Under the pieces are notes generated by a model that saw nothing but the letters and a program-made list of their open reading frames with translations, was not told the DNA's origin and did not search any database. A stretch of DNA of 64,000 nt from assembly GCA_022747635.1 (NCBI GenBank), contig JAKTNV010000006.1, forward strand, positions 67,914,590 to 67,978,589, given 5' to 3'. The translations under genes were made by a program, and so were the position numbers. The stretch comes from Hetaerina americana (taxonomy: Eukaryota; Arthropoda; Insecta; Odonata; Calopterygidae). Below are positions 21,660-32,890 of the stretch, one piece after another (the stretch's first letter is position 1; every line of letters starts with the position of its first letter).

Positions 21660-23530
21660 CATATACATATATTTATTTTATAGCAAAATTTTAATAACTC
21701 TGAAAACTAACTTCAGCCTATAGGAAACTTTCACGAATTTCGGTAGAAAATTCATTTAAGTAAAACGTTTGAAATTTAAAAAAATTGGGTGCTAGGAAAA
21801 TTCTCCGTTGGAAGAAGATCAAGCACCCAAAAGACTTGATCATGCAATCATGATAAGTTGTTTCTCACCATTACCGCGTTATTTTTAACGCTATGGCCAT
21901 GGGCTATTTTATAAATTTGAACCTAAACACACATCCCTGACTCTTTACAACAACTCCACACTGTGCTATGAGGGTAACTGGATGGTTCTTTAAAGCAAAA
22001 CTACTCAATATTTCTTTTCTTTTACCCATTATCGGGGAAGTGCTCGTAAATTATATCCTAAATATCTTTCAAGGGCTCCGGCCCCTCAAACGCGAGATCC
22101 ACTTTTTGATGCCGCTTCGAAACTCACGAACCGAGAAATGAAAAGAGGTTGGTAGAAGAAGGGAGAAGGAAAAACTCATCGGGTTACTTTTTTTATTTTA
22201 TGCATTCTTCATATTCTCAAACAGCTCCTAGCGGCCACTTCAAAAGCAGAAATTAAGCTGGGTTACGGATATGAATTGCGAGAGGCAATAAATGCCTCCT
22301 ATTCCCCGAACTGCCAAAAAATCCCTTTTAGAAAAATTAACTTCGCCAGAAATTAAGTCTTCGAAGGACGTCTTTATGCATGCGTACGCATAAAATAAAA
22401 AAAATTGACGAGGGAAAAATGTCAAGTGGAAATAAGCAGGATTTTATGCGTCGTTACGTCAACTGGTGAAATGGGAACCATTATGAAAAAGAGAGGTGTG
22501 GGAGGGAGGGCAAAGCTGATTCCATGGGAGAGGGAACGAGGACATAATCGTATCTCTCGGCTATGGCGCCGGATGCGATTGCTCTGAGAAAAAGAATATT
22601 CATAATTGCCAGCAAAATGATTTCGGAGAATAGGAGAAAGAGAATAATTAATATCTCCGTTAGTCGAAAAGAGGAAAGAAGACATATCAAGGTAAATAAA
22701 CAACCATCTTGGTTTCTCTTTAATTTATTACGGATTTTGCTTATTTTTTAAGTGTAAGAAGTAGATTAACGCTACACGTGCATTTTAGATACAAAGAAAC
22801 GGTCATTCAATTAAATAAAACAGAAAATTATTATTCTTTCGCTTCTGTTTCAAGAGTTTAATTGGTATTAGATTCATGTAATTATTGGTGTATGCACCAA
22901 AGTTCTAATTAAAAAAAGGAATTTTGCATACAACCCGACGAAGACGTGCTTTAATTGATTTCATTGGTACTTGACGGTTTTTTTAATTTGGGAAAACTTG
23001 GAATAAAACATGGGTTCCCGTTCATTTAATTCTAGAAACCAAATATTTTATATTGAAAAAACGACTGTTGGGCTAGTCTACTAGTGTTTTCTGGTTCCTG
23101 GTATCTACTTAATGTCGGAGCACCCCAGGAGTGAATATTACGGACTAGGAAAATTATGATAGGTCGATTACAGATTTATCTTAGGCGAAGCGCGTTTTTT
23201 TAACAAGTCAATTGGAGTGATACCAGAGTAAAGAAATAGGGACTGTTGAACCTCAAGATATTCATGGAAAGTTTAATTATAAATTCAGCTACAGGTAATT
23301 ACGGCTTCTTTTTAGACATACTATATAAAATAATATTTCCTTAAGCCGTAAAGGTTCTTACACCTCTATATAAGGAAACCTGGAGAAGAATATTGAAACT
23401 GGTGGGGTAATTTACACGAAAAGTTAATCCCTCACCAGTGATCAAAAAAGCATTGAAAATACTATGGCAATCAAATTTACACAGGGGGAGGCTTTTTCAC
23501 CGAATTTCTTTACCAGGAAATTCATCCTTG
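21660..23530. other. Intergenic, no gene recognised
   Basis: No recognisable gene. There is a moderately purine-rich stretch near 22480-22640. Confidence 0.4.
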
Positions 23531-24249
23531 TTTAATAATTATTATTATTAGGTAATCTACCGGTTAAGGTTGGTTTCCGATGGACGCAACTACCAAATAA
23601 ATATATCGTTTTTCCTAAAAACACAACCCAGCATTCTACTTTACAACAAGCCCCTCTTGATCTCTGATTACTTCCTTCCTCCCTTCAACTCTTCCAACAC
23701 CCATAACCTATCCTTGCCCCTACCTCGTTTGCCTAACATTCTCCCCTCTATTCAACATCCTACTGCCGATCAATGTGTCCTACATCCATTTTTCCTGCCT
23801 CTTTATGATTTCTCTCTAAAATCCCCTCTCCTCCTCATGCTGTTCCTAAATCTGTGCCTAACCGTAGTATAATCTAACTGATTACTTTCTGAGTTAACTG
23901 GTATTTTTCGGGTGTACCTATGCCTTTTGCGATGTCGAAATCAAGTTTTGGTGATTACTAACCCGTGCCTCCAACAGAATTTAACTGCTTTTTCCCCCGT
24001 CTCCATCAAATATTTTCCTGCAGAAACACGCGATTATTTCCTCTTACTGATCGTTTACCCTATCGACTCTTAACTCTTAGATTGCTTGGTAGAATGTATA
24101 CCTGAACAATGACTAAGGTTCATAGGTTCTGATTTTCGCTCTTCTGGTAATATTGTACCCGTTCCTTGCTCAACGGTAACTACGTTTCTTCTTGTATTTC
24201 ATCGAATATTATGGAAAAACCCTTGCTGGGTCTAGTCACTTCCGCTGAA
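23531..24249 (-). mobile_element. LINE copy F, part 1 (tail, 3' UTR, C-terminus joined to endonuclease)
   Basis: It starts at a (TAA)n tail near 23535-23552 and reads 3' UTR and C-terminal sequence to about 23850. It then jumps to endonuclease-side sequence, with loss of all RT palm and thumb. The point where the endonuclease side resumes is equivalent to that in copy E. Confidence 0.75.
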
Positions 24250-24756
24250 CAGGTAACGAACACACTTTCCGAACACAACAATAGACGACAAGTTCAGTTC
24301 ATTGGCAACCATCTTGAGACTATTTGACAGTCCAACTTTGCCTCAAACGAGCCACATTGTTGCCGGTTTTGCTGGTTGACGGCCCTTCAGAGCGTTGCTC
24401 GTCGTGAACCTTTTCCCAGCCCTTCTTTAAGGCCTTTAACCACCTCAAAACTTGTGAGTAGGACATAGCAGTCCCCGTAAGCCTCGCGAATCATTTTGTT
24501 AGTCTCCTCAAGATATTTTTTTTAAGTTTAGCACAAAACTTAATCAAATAGCGTTGCTCGATCGTCGATTACAATTTTTTCCTGTCACGGTCGGCGCGCC
24601 GAAGTTTACAATAACTGACGTCCTGCCGCTTCCATAGCTTAGAGAGCACTGAGATTGGATTCACGGCCAAGAATACCGTCCCCGACATCTACTCCAAGTG
24701 GTTTGATTGACTTCTGACCAATAAAAGCTTTGATTGCATTATTTTCGGAACGTACT
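24250..24756 (-). pseudogene. Mariner transposase N-terminal fragment inserted in LINE copy F
   Basis: On the minus strand the translation includes IEQRYLIKFCAKLKKNILEE, KMIREAYGDCYV, LKEGWEKVHDEQRSEGPSTS and KTGNNVARLRQ. These match the mariner N-terminal helix-turn-helix domain (EQRxxIKFCxKLGK; GRPSTSxTxENV). An AGTACGTTCCGAAAATAATG stretch at the 5' edge (near 24737-24756) may be the terminal inverted repeat. The catalytic domain is absent. Confidence 0.85.
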
Positions 24757-25173
24757 CTATATTTTGCTGTGCATCTATCTTGCTAGGATTCCCCGTTATC
24801 CTTCCATCTCACCTCGCATATACCTAAAACTAGTATATATTTCCTCTTTCCATCTCTTTCCCCTATATTCTCTAGTTTTCCTGTCCTCAAAATTGTCCTA
24901 ATATTACAAGTTCCTATTCTAACTGATTAGGTCTTCTTATTCTGAGTTTTCTGTCCTGCTGCTGTCGGTTTTCCTTCGTAAGGGTTTCATGAGGTTACGA
25001 CCTCGGAAGCCTTGCCTCTCCCGCTGCTGAGCACGACACACGGCCGATTGGGCCGAGACCCGAAGTTGCCAGGACTCATATTCTCTATACTGTTCATCAT
25101 AGAAGTCTTGGGAATAATAATTGAGTGACTTCCCGTTTCCTTACTGAACAGTGTTTTTAACGAGACACGAACC
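24757..25173 (-). mobile_element. LINE copy F, part 2 (endonuclease start and 5' UTR)
   Basis: The minus strand reads the start of the endonuclease domain (ENIGKEMERGNIY-like text near 24830-24900), then sequence 5' of it to about 25173. It matches 17290-17630 of copy E. Confidence 0.75.
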
Positions 25174-26088
25174 CGCGTCACATCCGGAGTACCTCAGGGT
25201 AGCGTGCTTGGTCCTCCTCTGTTTCTTTGTTACGTGAATGACCTTGCGGAATGTGTCAATTCCAAAATACGATTGTTCGCTGATGACTGTATACTCTATA
25301 GGGAAATCAGCAGCAGCAGTGATCGCGACGTTCTGCAGGGTGACATAGATAACGTGGCTAATTGGATCAAAATCAACAAAATGGAGATAAACATTGCAAA
25401 AACTATCCACGTCTCATTCTCCAAAAGGAAGGCAGGTGAGGGAAGGGTATATAAAATAATGGGAGAAACGATTGTAACAAAAGATAATTGTAAATATCTA
25501 GGGGTACACCTAAGTAAAGACTTAGGGTGGGGACTTCACACAGATTATGTGGTAGGCAAGGCCTTTAAATCGCTCCACTGGGTCATGCGGAGCCTCAAAG
25601 GAAGCACTAAATCAACTAAAGAATTGGCCTACAAAACAATTGTAAGGCCTATTGTCGAATATGCGACCACAGTATGGGATCCCTTTGAAATAGGGCATGT
25701 GAAAAAATTAGAAGCAGTGCAAAGGAAGGCTGCCAGGTACGTTTTAGGGCGACATAGGCAGACCGACAGTGTAAGTGACATGCTAGGCTCACTAGGATGG
25801 GGGTCACTAAAGAACAGACGGAAGCTGAATAGACTGTGTGCCATTTTTAAAATATTGAAAGCTGACGGAGGCTGGAAAGAACTGAACGAGAGTGTAAATA
25901 AGCCATGTTATCTCGGCAGGAATGATCACCCGCTTAAAATCAAATCCATGCCCCAAAGGACAAACACCGCCAAGTTTTCGTTCCTAAATATGGGAATCAA
26001 AGAGTGGAACCAGCTGCCTGATGAACTCTTTAAGCCCTTACCCAAAAGCATTAAATCATTTAGGCGTGAATGCAAAAGGTATACATGA
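25129..26088 (+). pseudogene. CR1/L2-like LINE reverse transcriptase, C-terminal half (long open frame)
   Basis: The frame is open from 25129 to a stop at 26086-26088. It shows the RT block TSGVPQGSVLGPPLFLCYVN, then LFADDC (the catalytic YxDD-type box), VSFSKRK, KYLGVHLSKDLGW, IVRPIVEYATTVWDPF, KKLEAVQRKAARYVLG and a C-terminal EWNQLPDELF block followed by SIKSFRREC. This is the usual C-terminal order for CR1/L2-type non-LTR elements. The endonuclease and N-terminal RT are missing through 5' truncation, so it is non-functional. It has no internal stop, unlike every other LINE piece here, and so looks young. The first codons (25129 to about 25181) may be host sequence. Confidence 0.88.
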
Positions 26089-26233
26089 TGGGATTGTTAA
26101 ATGACACTATTTAATGGCGACTATTTAATGACACTGTGATATGTTTTAAGAATGACTACTGTTTGTTATATCATGTCATTGCCACCCGGCTTATCGCCTA
26201 ACAGCAATGTATCCCAAATAAATAAATAAATAA
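25182..26233 (+). mobile_element. 5'-truncated CR1/L2-like LINE insertion
   Basis: The element covers the RT half, a 3' UTR of about 145 bp and an (AAAT)n tail at 26215-26233. CGCGTCAC occurs at 25174-25181 just before it and at 26243-26250 just after it, a candidate target-site duplication. It interrupts LINE copy F in the opposite orientation. Confidence 0.8.
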
Positions 26234-26451
26234 TTCAATCGCCGCGTCACTGAGGTCAGACGCCTTTACAGCCCCCTCACCGAGGAACAGACGCTACGTT
26301 GACTACCTTTTGTATGGCACCTAACCTTCGACCAATCTGGCTGCTATGGGTGAACCAAGAGGAGCAATTATCTTTGTTCCCGCCAGAAAAACTCTAGGGG
26401 TCATCGTCATGCACAAGCCTTTCCACCACGTCAAGGTTGTAGTCCATGGAA
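26234..26451 (-). mobile_element. LINE copy F, part 3 (5' end)
   Basis: On the minus strand this begins CCATGGACTACAACCTTGAC and continues through GTGGTGGAAAGGCTTG. It matches the plus-strand text at 62809-63000, which shows it is the 5' end of the main LINE family, displaced by the CR1/L2-like insertion. Confidence 0.72.
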
Positions 26452-27763
26452 GGGTAATTAGTATTTTTAATTGAATTTAAATTAGGAGAGTGACGGTTAA
26501 ATTTGAATTTAACGCTTAAGGTAATATGGAAATGTAATTTGTTTCGACGAAGGTAAGTAAGATGACGGAACGAATAATAACTCGACATTAGGAATCCAGT
26601 TTTCTTTTATGTACGTATTGATTGATATTTCTTACAATTAAATCGCATCGCTGCATAGGGGTAATTGCAATTAACTGTCTTGTTGAAAGCAGTTTACTAT
26701 ACACCAATCTAAAACTTATATTCGTAATATTCGTTGATGATTAATTTATTAGACTACAGCTACTTGCAAGTGTACCTAACTATTCTATCGCAAACTCAAT
26801 CTTTTCTAGTCAAATAAATGAAGGAATTTAATTTGTAATCCAACAATTGTACGTTTTTCATGGCTCATACCGTGGCTCTTGATAATCACATCAGCAAAAA
26901 TCGTATTGCGTGTTCTCATTGGAGCATTAAGAGCGTCACACATTTTCGCGATTCAGGACGTAAGCTGAAGATTTTTCAATGCGGCGAAGTATTTGATCGC
27001 CAAAGGAATTAACTTAAGGTTAGAGAAAATAAATTAAAAAAAGAACAAACAACCGACCACCCTTGAGATAATGGTCCGGTTTACCCATTAATTCCTATTC
27101 GGGGAAGCAGGGAGGTAGGTAAGAGGGGAAAAACCAAAGTCCAATGCGGCCCCGTTCCGTAATTTATTCGCCTTTTATCTAGTCTGTCCATCGCACCACC
27201 ACTCATAGGAGAGGCAGAGATAAAAATTTTGCTTGACGACGTTTTAAGTGGAACGAGACGGAGGAGGTGGTAGGAAGTCGGGAGAGGTTCTGAATGGCCG
27301 ATAGAGTCTGACGTGGAGGGGGGAGGATAACGGGTTAGGGAAATTGGTTGGAAAGAGGTGTTAGGGAGGCGAGGTGACGAGGGAGGGGGTAAAAGAGTCG
27401 GAGAGGCCACCGATTTGGATATTGGAAACCCGGGGAGGGACTGGGATTGAAGCGACCACTGCCGCTACCAATCTTGTGGATTTGAAGTTGAACCTAAAAG
27501 GCCGAGTTAGTGGACAGTGTACCGGCCGACTGAAAATTTTACTAGAGCCAAATACTCTGGAAAATTCATGAATTGATATCGGCTTTTTTGATGGCATATC
27601 CTATTCAAGCAGTTGATGTTGGAATTTGCAATATGTATCTCTTATTTTAAAATTGGAAATTTCTACTTACCCTGAAACTGATTGAATCTGTGGCAGTGTA
27701 ACCTAGTTTATGTAGTAGAAATTAAGGTATTGCTATAATCTCTACTCATATGTTTGTATGATA
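26452..27763. other. Intergenic, no gene recognised
   Basis: AT-rich, with a GC-richer patch at about 27080-27450. No known motif. Confidence 0.4.
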
Positions 27764-28030
27764 GGTAACGGTAGTCCAAGCATAGAGCGTTGGACTACTG
27801 ACAGGAGGGCCCGGGTTAGATTTCCAGGAAATCCCTTATAGACAACCTCAGCTCCACCCAAGATTTGTTATTTTACGGGAAACAGATTTTCCTGGGAGAC
27901 TGTAACCGGCACAGAGAGAGGCACTGGCCCCCCTACCCTGGTGTGTGAATTACGTCGGGCTTAGTGCTGGGTGAACTCTACCATCACCTACCAAACCAAC
28001 CTTCGGGTTGATTACTGTGTTTATGATTTA
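27764..28030 (+). mobile_element. tRNA-derived SINE, family 1 copy 2
   Basis: Collinear with 21223-21498 from head (GGTAACGGTAGTCC) to tail (ACCTTCGGGTTGATTACTGT). Box B is damaged (GGGTTAGATTTCC), so this copy is older or less constrained. Confidence 0.85.
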
Positions 28031-29923
28031 TGGTATGTATTGTCTCTCCCAGTACTATTGAAATATCAAATGATAGCAGTTTTTGGGGTATTTTCTGTTG
28101 CCTTATTTGGAGATTTTTGCACTATTCCTGAATTCGTGCAGGTATAATGATCAATGAAGAAATGAAGGAATTTATGTAATCGGGAAATTTTTCCGTAGAC
28201 AAATCTCGTTAAAAATTACTCAGGATTCTGAAAAACATTTCATATCCATTCAATGCGGCGTATTATACCAGAAATTATAATATTTTCCCTTATTTTCTAT
28301 GCAACACGAAATTTAGATTTTTAAAAATGGCTGCATTTCTTAATGTAACAGGAAAAAAAGACCACAAGGAAACAGTTTTCCACCAAAGCTGGTAATGGTT
28401 AAATTTTGCATATTTTATGAAAATAATTGCCTAACAGATATCGAAAATTCTCATTAACAGCCTCGAAAGAAACTATTTTCACTACACTTAAAAAATAATG
28501 GCTGGTCATGAATTTTATTGGGCGAACACTTAAGAGAATAACCAATCCCACAAAATTCATTTCGGTGACTCTCCTCCCAGTGCTTCGGTGGAGGTTAAGG
28601 GGAAGATGGTTACGGCACTGTACGTGCGAGGTGCCGGAGGAGGTGGAAAAGGACCTTAAAGGAACTCAACATTCAAGCTTTTTTTTCCCGTTTTTCCCGA
28701 GGTCGTGAGAGGAAAAAAAAGATTCAAGGGGAGGGGAAAGGCGTACACCGGGGGATCTAAATTGCTTCACCAAAAATGAGGGATTTGATGGATTCCAATT
28801 CATTTCCATGGAAATTCTGGTTTAGCATGGAGTAGGCTGGTTGGGAGTAGCAAGAGGAGGGGGTGAGAAGGTTTAGCAGGGTTGAAGATTTCGAGGAGGG
28901 AGGAAAAAAAATATATGTATAAAATAAATCTCACACTCAGGCACAAAAGTGCTTTTGCACGCCCAGCCCATCACGCACGCGCATATTCACGCATGCACAC
29001 AAAAGAGAATGCTTTGAAATTGACCGCAGACTATGGGTGGGAGGGGGGTGAATGTAAAAAAAAATAAAATGTGATAAAATATAGCTTTAAATGAACTGTC
29101 GGCATATACGTTCCAGTCGGCGAACTTTTTCGACCATAGGCATATGACCTTTCTTCCTATATTGTTCAAATGACCTCGCAAGAGCCGAATGTTAACCAAA
29201 CATACATTCATATTTCGGCGAAATATTCTTAATTTTCGTGTAATTAGACTACTTTATAATATGATGTCGCTATTTCAAAGCTCAATTTCATGCATGATAT
29301 TATATGCTGAGACCTTGGTTAAATCCTGGCCTCGTCAAGTTCTACAATTTATCCGAAGATGTCCCATTGTTAAATTTCGATGCAACAGATATGTACTTCG
29401 TAATGTAATGTAGATAATGTACTTCGTTATTAAGGAAATGGATCGAATTAAAATCAGTCAATACTTGTAAAAAATATGGTAAAACGAGATAATTTTAAAT
29501 GTAATTACCGAATAGAGATCTTGAAGGAAAGGAGTGAGGGCTCAATAATCTAAGTTATTAATAAGTGTTAGATGTTAAGGTGGACTTTTTAATTGCAGCG
29601 TTGGAATTTTCTGGGGCAAACTGTTACACACGCAAGAAATCAGGACTGTAAAATCTGAGACCCCGCAAAATGTCATCATGTTTATCATCATTATCGTGGT
29701 AATGGATGCTGGATTTGATCGATGAATATAGCTTGTCTCGAACCAAGCCGTAATTCGTGTGAAATTAAATTCACTCGATCACGGATGGAGCAGTTTTCTT
29801 TTCCTGTGCTAGAGAAATGCTCCACCAGCTGGCTACTGGCTTCGGTTTCTCACGAAGTTCCAGGCGCTAGAAATTCTCACAGCTTCGATTTTAGGTTTAG
29901 TTGTACGAAGACATCACCTGAAA
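28031..29923. other. Intergenic, no gene recognised
   Basis: No gene recognised. A purine-rich stretch lies near 28560-28910. Confidence 0.4.
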
Positions 29924-29980
29924 CATCATCAGTATCCAAAACCTCTGCCCACTAGGCAGAGGTTTTGGATACTGATGATG
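29924..29980. repeat. Perfect 26-bp hairpin with 5-nt loop
   Basis: Arms 29924-29949 and 29955-29980 are exact reverse complements separated by CACTA. The outer ends read CATCATCAG / CTGATGATG. It could be the foldback end of a mobile element or a small-RNA hairpin. Confidence 0.9.
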
Positions 29981-31082
29981 ATACAGATTGCAGTGTGTAA
30001 GTGATTCACTTATCCCCGTGTTTTAAGTGCAATCAATATTGGAGTACTGCCTCAATTTCTGACAAATATTAAGAACGTTAATATCCTTTAAATGTCCAAA
30101 CCTTGCTTCACCCATTATTTTATTTTATAATGAAAAATTTTCTAATTCTCCAAAGGCACAAATGTTTTAGAAAAATGTCAGTTGGACATAAGAACAAGGA
30201 ACCTTGGTATAAAAGATTCACGATAGACAGAATATCTTTGATTCTGATTATACTTTCACCCGGGAGTACTCAGGAAAATATTGAGAGAAAAAACTTGTCT
30301 TGGATCGTAATATGCAAGTATTTTACGATAAAATGAGGAAATGATTAAACAAAATTTTTACTTTTTAGGTTTAAGAATAAAGTTGCATTTGGAAAAATAT
30401 TTTGACTAAATTAATGGTGATTATCCTCAAAGGTTACTAAAACAGTACTTGGAAAGTCTATGTATTTGCATAGCTCAGCGTGGTTGGGGATGACTTTAGT
30501 CTTCGAATACACACATGCTTTCAAATTGATTAAGTTCACAACTACTTGTTAAACACCTGCTACCTATTAAGTAAGGGCGCATTTCAAGCAAAAACTTCAG
30601 TCAACTGAACGCTTTATATAATCAATTGCACAATTCTTGATTTCTTCCTGACGTTTAGTTTACATCAAACATCATGTTCATACATATGAAGGTTATAGTA
30701 ATTAATAGCGTTCAATGGATGGATTTGCCACCGCAAAGGTCACATATTTCGTCCGCTTGGGTAACAATTATGAAACTTTATTCTACGGTATTCCAACAAC
30801 CACCTTCAGTGGTTATGGATACCCCTAGGTTTCATGATATACAGTTCATTTTTAATTATTCAAAAGTAATCAAATTTGAATTTTAATGGCAATGCTAGCA
30901 GCGGGAAATTTGATTAACTAAGACGCCAGCATCTGCAGACCCTTCTTTAACGAAAAGCGTGCGATAAAACTTAGTTAGGAGATCTATTAAGTTTAAAAAG
31001 AAAATCCTTTACTACAGTGCCAAACATTATTTATTGATATTAAAACTATGTTCTAACCGTCATTACAAGTAATTAATTAGGG
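29981..31082. other. Intergenic, no gene recognised
   Basis: Nothing recognised. Confidence 0.4.
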
Positions 31083-32130
31083 TATGATCAACTTGGGTTC
31101 AGAAATGTGAGATACATTGATAACATAGTAACACCGAGATACTGAATGAAGAGAACATAGAATAAAATCAGAATGTATTTGTTTCGTAGATTTCGACAAG
31201 GCGTTCGAAAGGGGGAATGGGGTACCGTTACTATCGCTGTATTATTGAAATTGCGAGTAGCTTAGACGACTTACTACATACTGTACGTATATGTGTCAGG
31301 CTGCTCGGGGGCGAGCGACGGATGAAGAGTCAGGACGGGATGAGTTAGGAAGAGAGGTAAAACAGGGTTGTGTGTTCAATATCACCAGTACATTTCATTG
31401 TATATGGAGAGGATACGATCAAGGGGAAATTTGACGAATTGGAAATATAAATAACTGTTGGTGGAAAATTCACAAAACCAGCTAAGGCTGCGGGTGATCT
31501 AACATTGGTGAGCCAGTCATCCAAGCGTTTAAAACCGTAGATAGGTGCATTAGAAGACCAGTGTGAAGAGTTTGCCTATACCGGAAGTGTTTTTGACTAA
31601 AATGGTCCAAGTAATATGGGCATCAGAAGAAAAATGGCGTAAGGTGAAGAAGCTTTTACAAGGAGGAGGATATTGATGGAAGGGACATTGAGCAGGTGTG
31701 CTAAAAATAGACTCGTTAAAACCGTGATATGGAGCGAGGGTTTGTATGGCGCGGAAACATGGTCATTGAAGATGAAAGGCACTGTTCGGATGCTTTTGAA
31801 ATGTGGGCGCGGAGAACAATGTAAAAGGTTAATTGTGCAAAAAGGAAAACAAACGAAGCACTCAGCATGGTGAGAGTATATTGTTGGTAGAGATCTAAAA
31901 GAGAAGGAAAAGATGAATGCGGGGTGTTTTGAAATGCAGTCGGATTTTAAAGGCTGTGATAGAGGGGAGAAATTTGGGTAGGCTAGAAAATGGATAGATA
32001 GGTATGATGGACGGAATGAAGGTAGAAAGGAAGTATACTGAATTAAACAGGGGCTTATTTTAGTCTCGCAAGTCAATCTGGGTTTTGTAGGAGAGGCACC
32101 GGAATTATCGTTGCACCGTTGTATAGTCTC
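31083..32130 (+). mobile_element. LINE copy H (RT palm to C-terminus, plus strand, decayed)
   Basis: Plus-strand text gives YDQLGFRN near 31084, a motif A-like block at about 31182-31215 (CFVDFDKAFER with a frame change), a KQGCVF block near 31358, and a C-terminal block at 31673-31873 (MEGTLSRCAKNRLVKTVIWS, then EGLYGAETWSLK). The 3' UTR-like end runs to about 32130. It belongs to the main LINE family, in the opposite orientation to most copies. Confidence 0.8.
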
Positions 32131-32339
32131 TGTTCACTGAAAACCTATCTTAATTGGTTGAATACCAATTAATCATAAGTATATAGTTTTAATATGGCTT
32201 TATCGATCCTCCCTGGCTGTTTTTTCATTGATAATGCTCAGTCTAATGTAGGATTTGGATGAAAAATATCACCTCATTCATAGAGAGAACATAGTTAGCA
32301 TATTACCCATTAGCTTCCTCTGTTAAAACCCAATCTAAC

Positions 32340-32890
32340 ACCTCAGTTAAATATAATTGCTCTTCGGTTCCATATACTTCCTTCCTTTATTCCGTCCTCT
32401 GGCATGTATCCTTTTCCTTCCCCTTCCTCGCCTATCCGACGTTTTCCCTTCAATCCCAGTCTTCAACATACCATCCCTATTGAAAACATTCTGCATTCAC
32501 ATTTCCAGCCTCCTTGAATTTCTCCACACAATTCTCTCTTCTCTTCCTCCATGCCTAGCACTTTCTCGTTATTTCCCCTTTTGTTCATTTCCCCTTTTAC
32601 ATTCTACTCTAAACGCTTATCTGAAGATTCTCCAAATCTGCGCCTATCTTCTTGTGTCAACGACTGTGCTTTTGTGCTACCCCTTATGATATCAAAGTTT
32701 TCACGGTTAACCTTGTTACTCAATATCCCCACCATCAACATACCTGTACCGCACTGCCTGTGTTACGTCTCTACGTATCACTTTGACCATCTTTGTCTCA
32801 ACCACTGCCCAGGTAGGTAAGCTGTGCTACTGGCTCTATTTTTTGCATCGCATAGCCTTTCCTCTTTCCCGAAAACCAACAAAGAAAATT
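32340..32890 (-). mobile_element. LINE fragment I (C-terminus)
   Basis: The minus strand matches the C-terminal and thumb part of the main LINE. Pyrimidine-rich plus-strand text such as CTTCAACATACCATCCC near 32461-32477 parallels CTTCAACATCCCACTGCC in copy E. Frame shifted throughout. Confidence 0.65.

Noticed and set aside
31597..32076. 159-codon minus-strand frame
   Set aside because: It is antisense to LINE copy H. Similar antisense frames occur over the same region at 4460-4855 and 16133-16522, so they are shadows.
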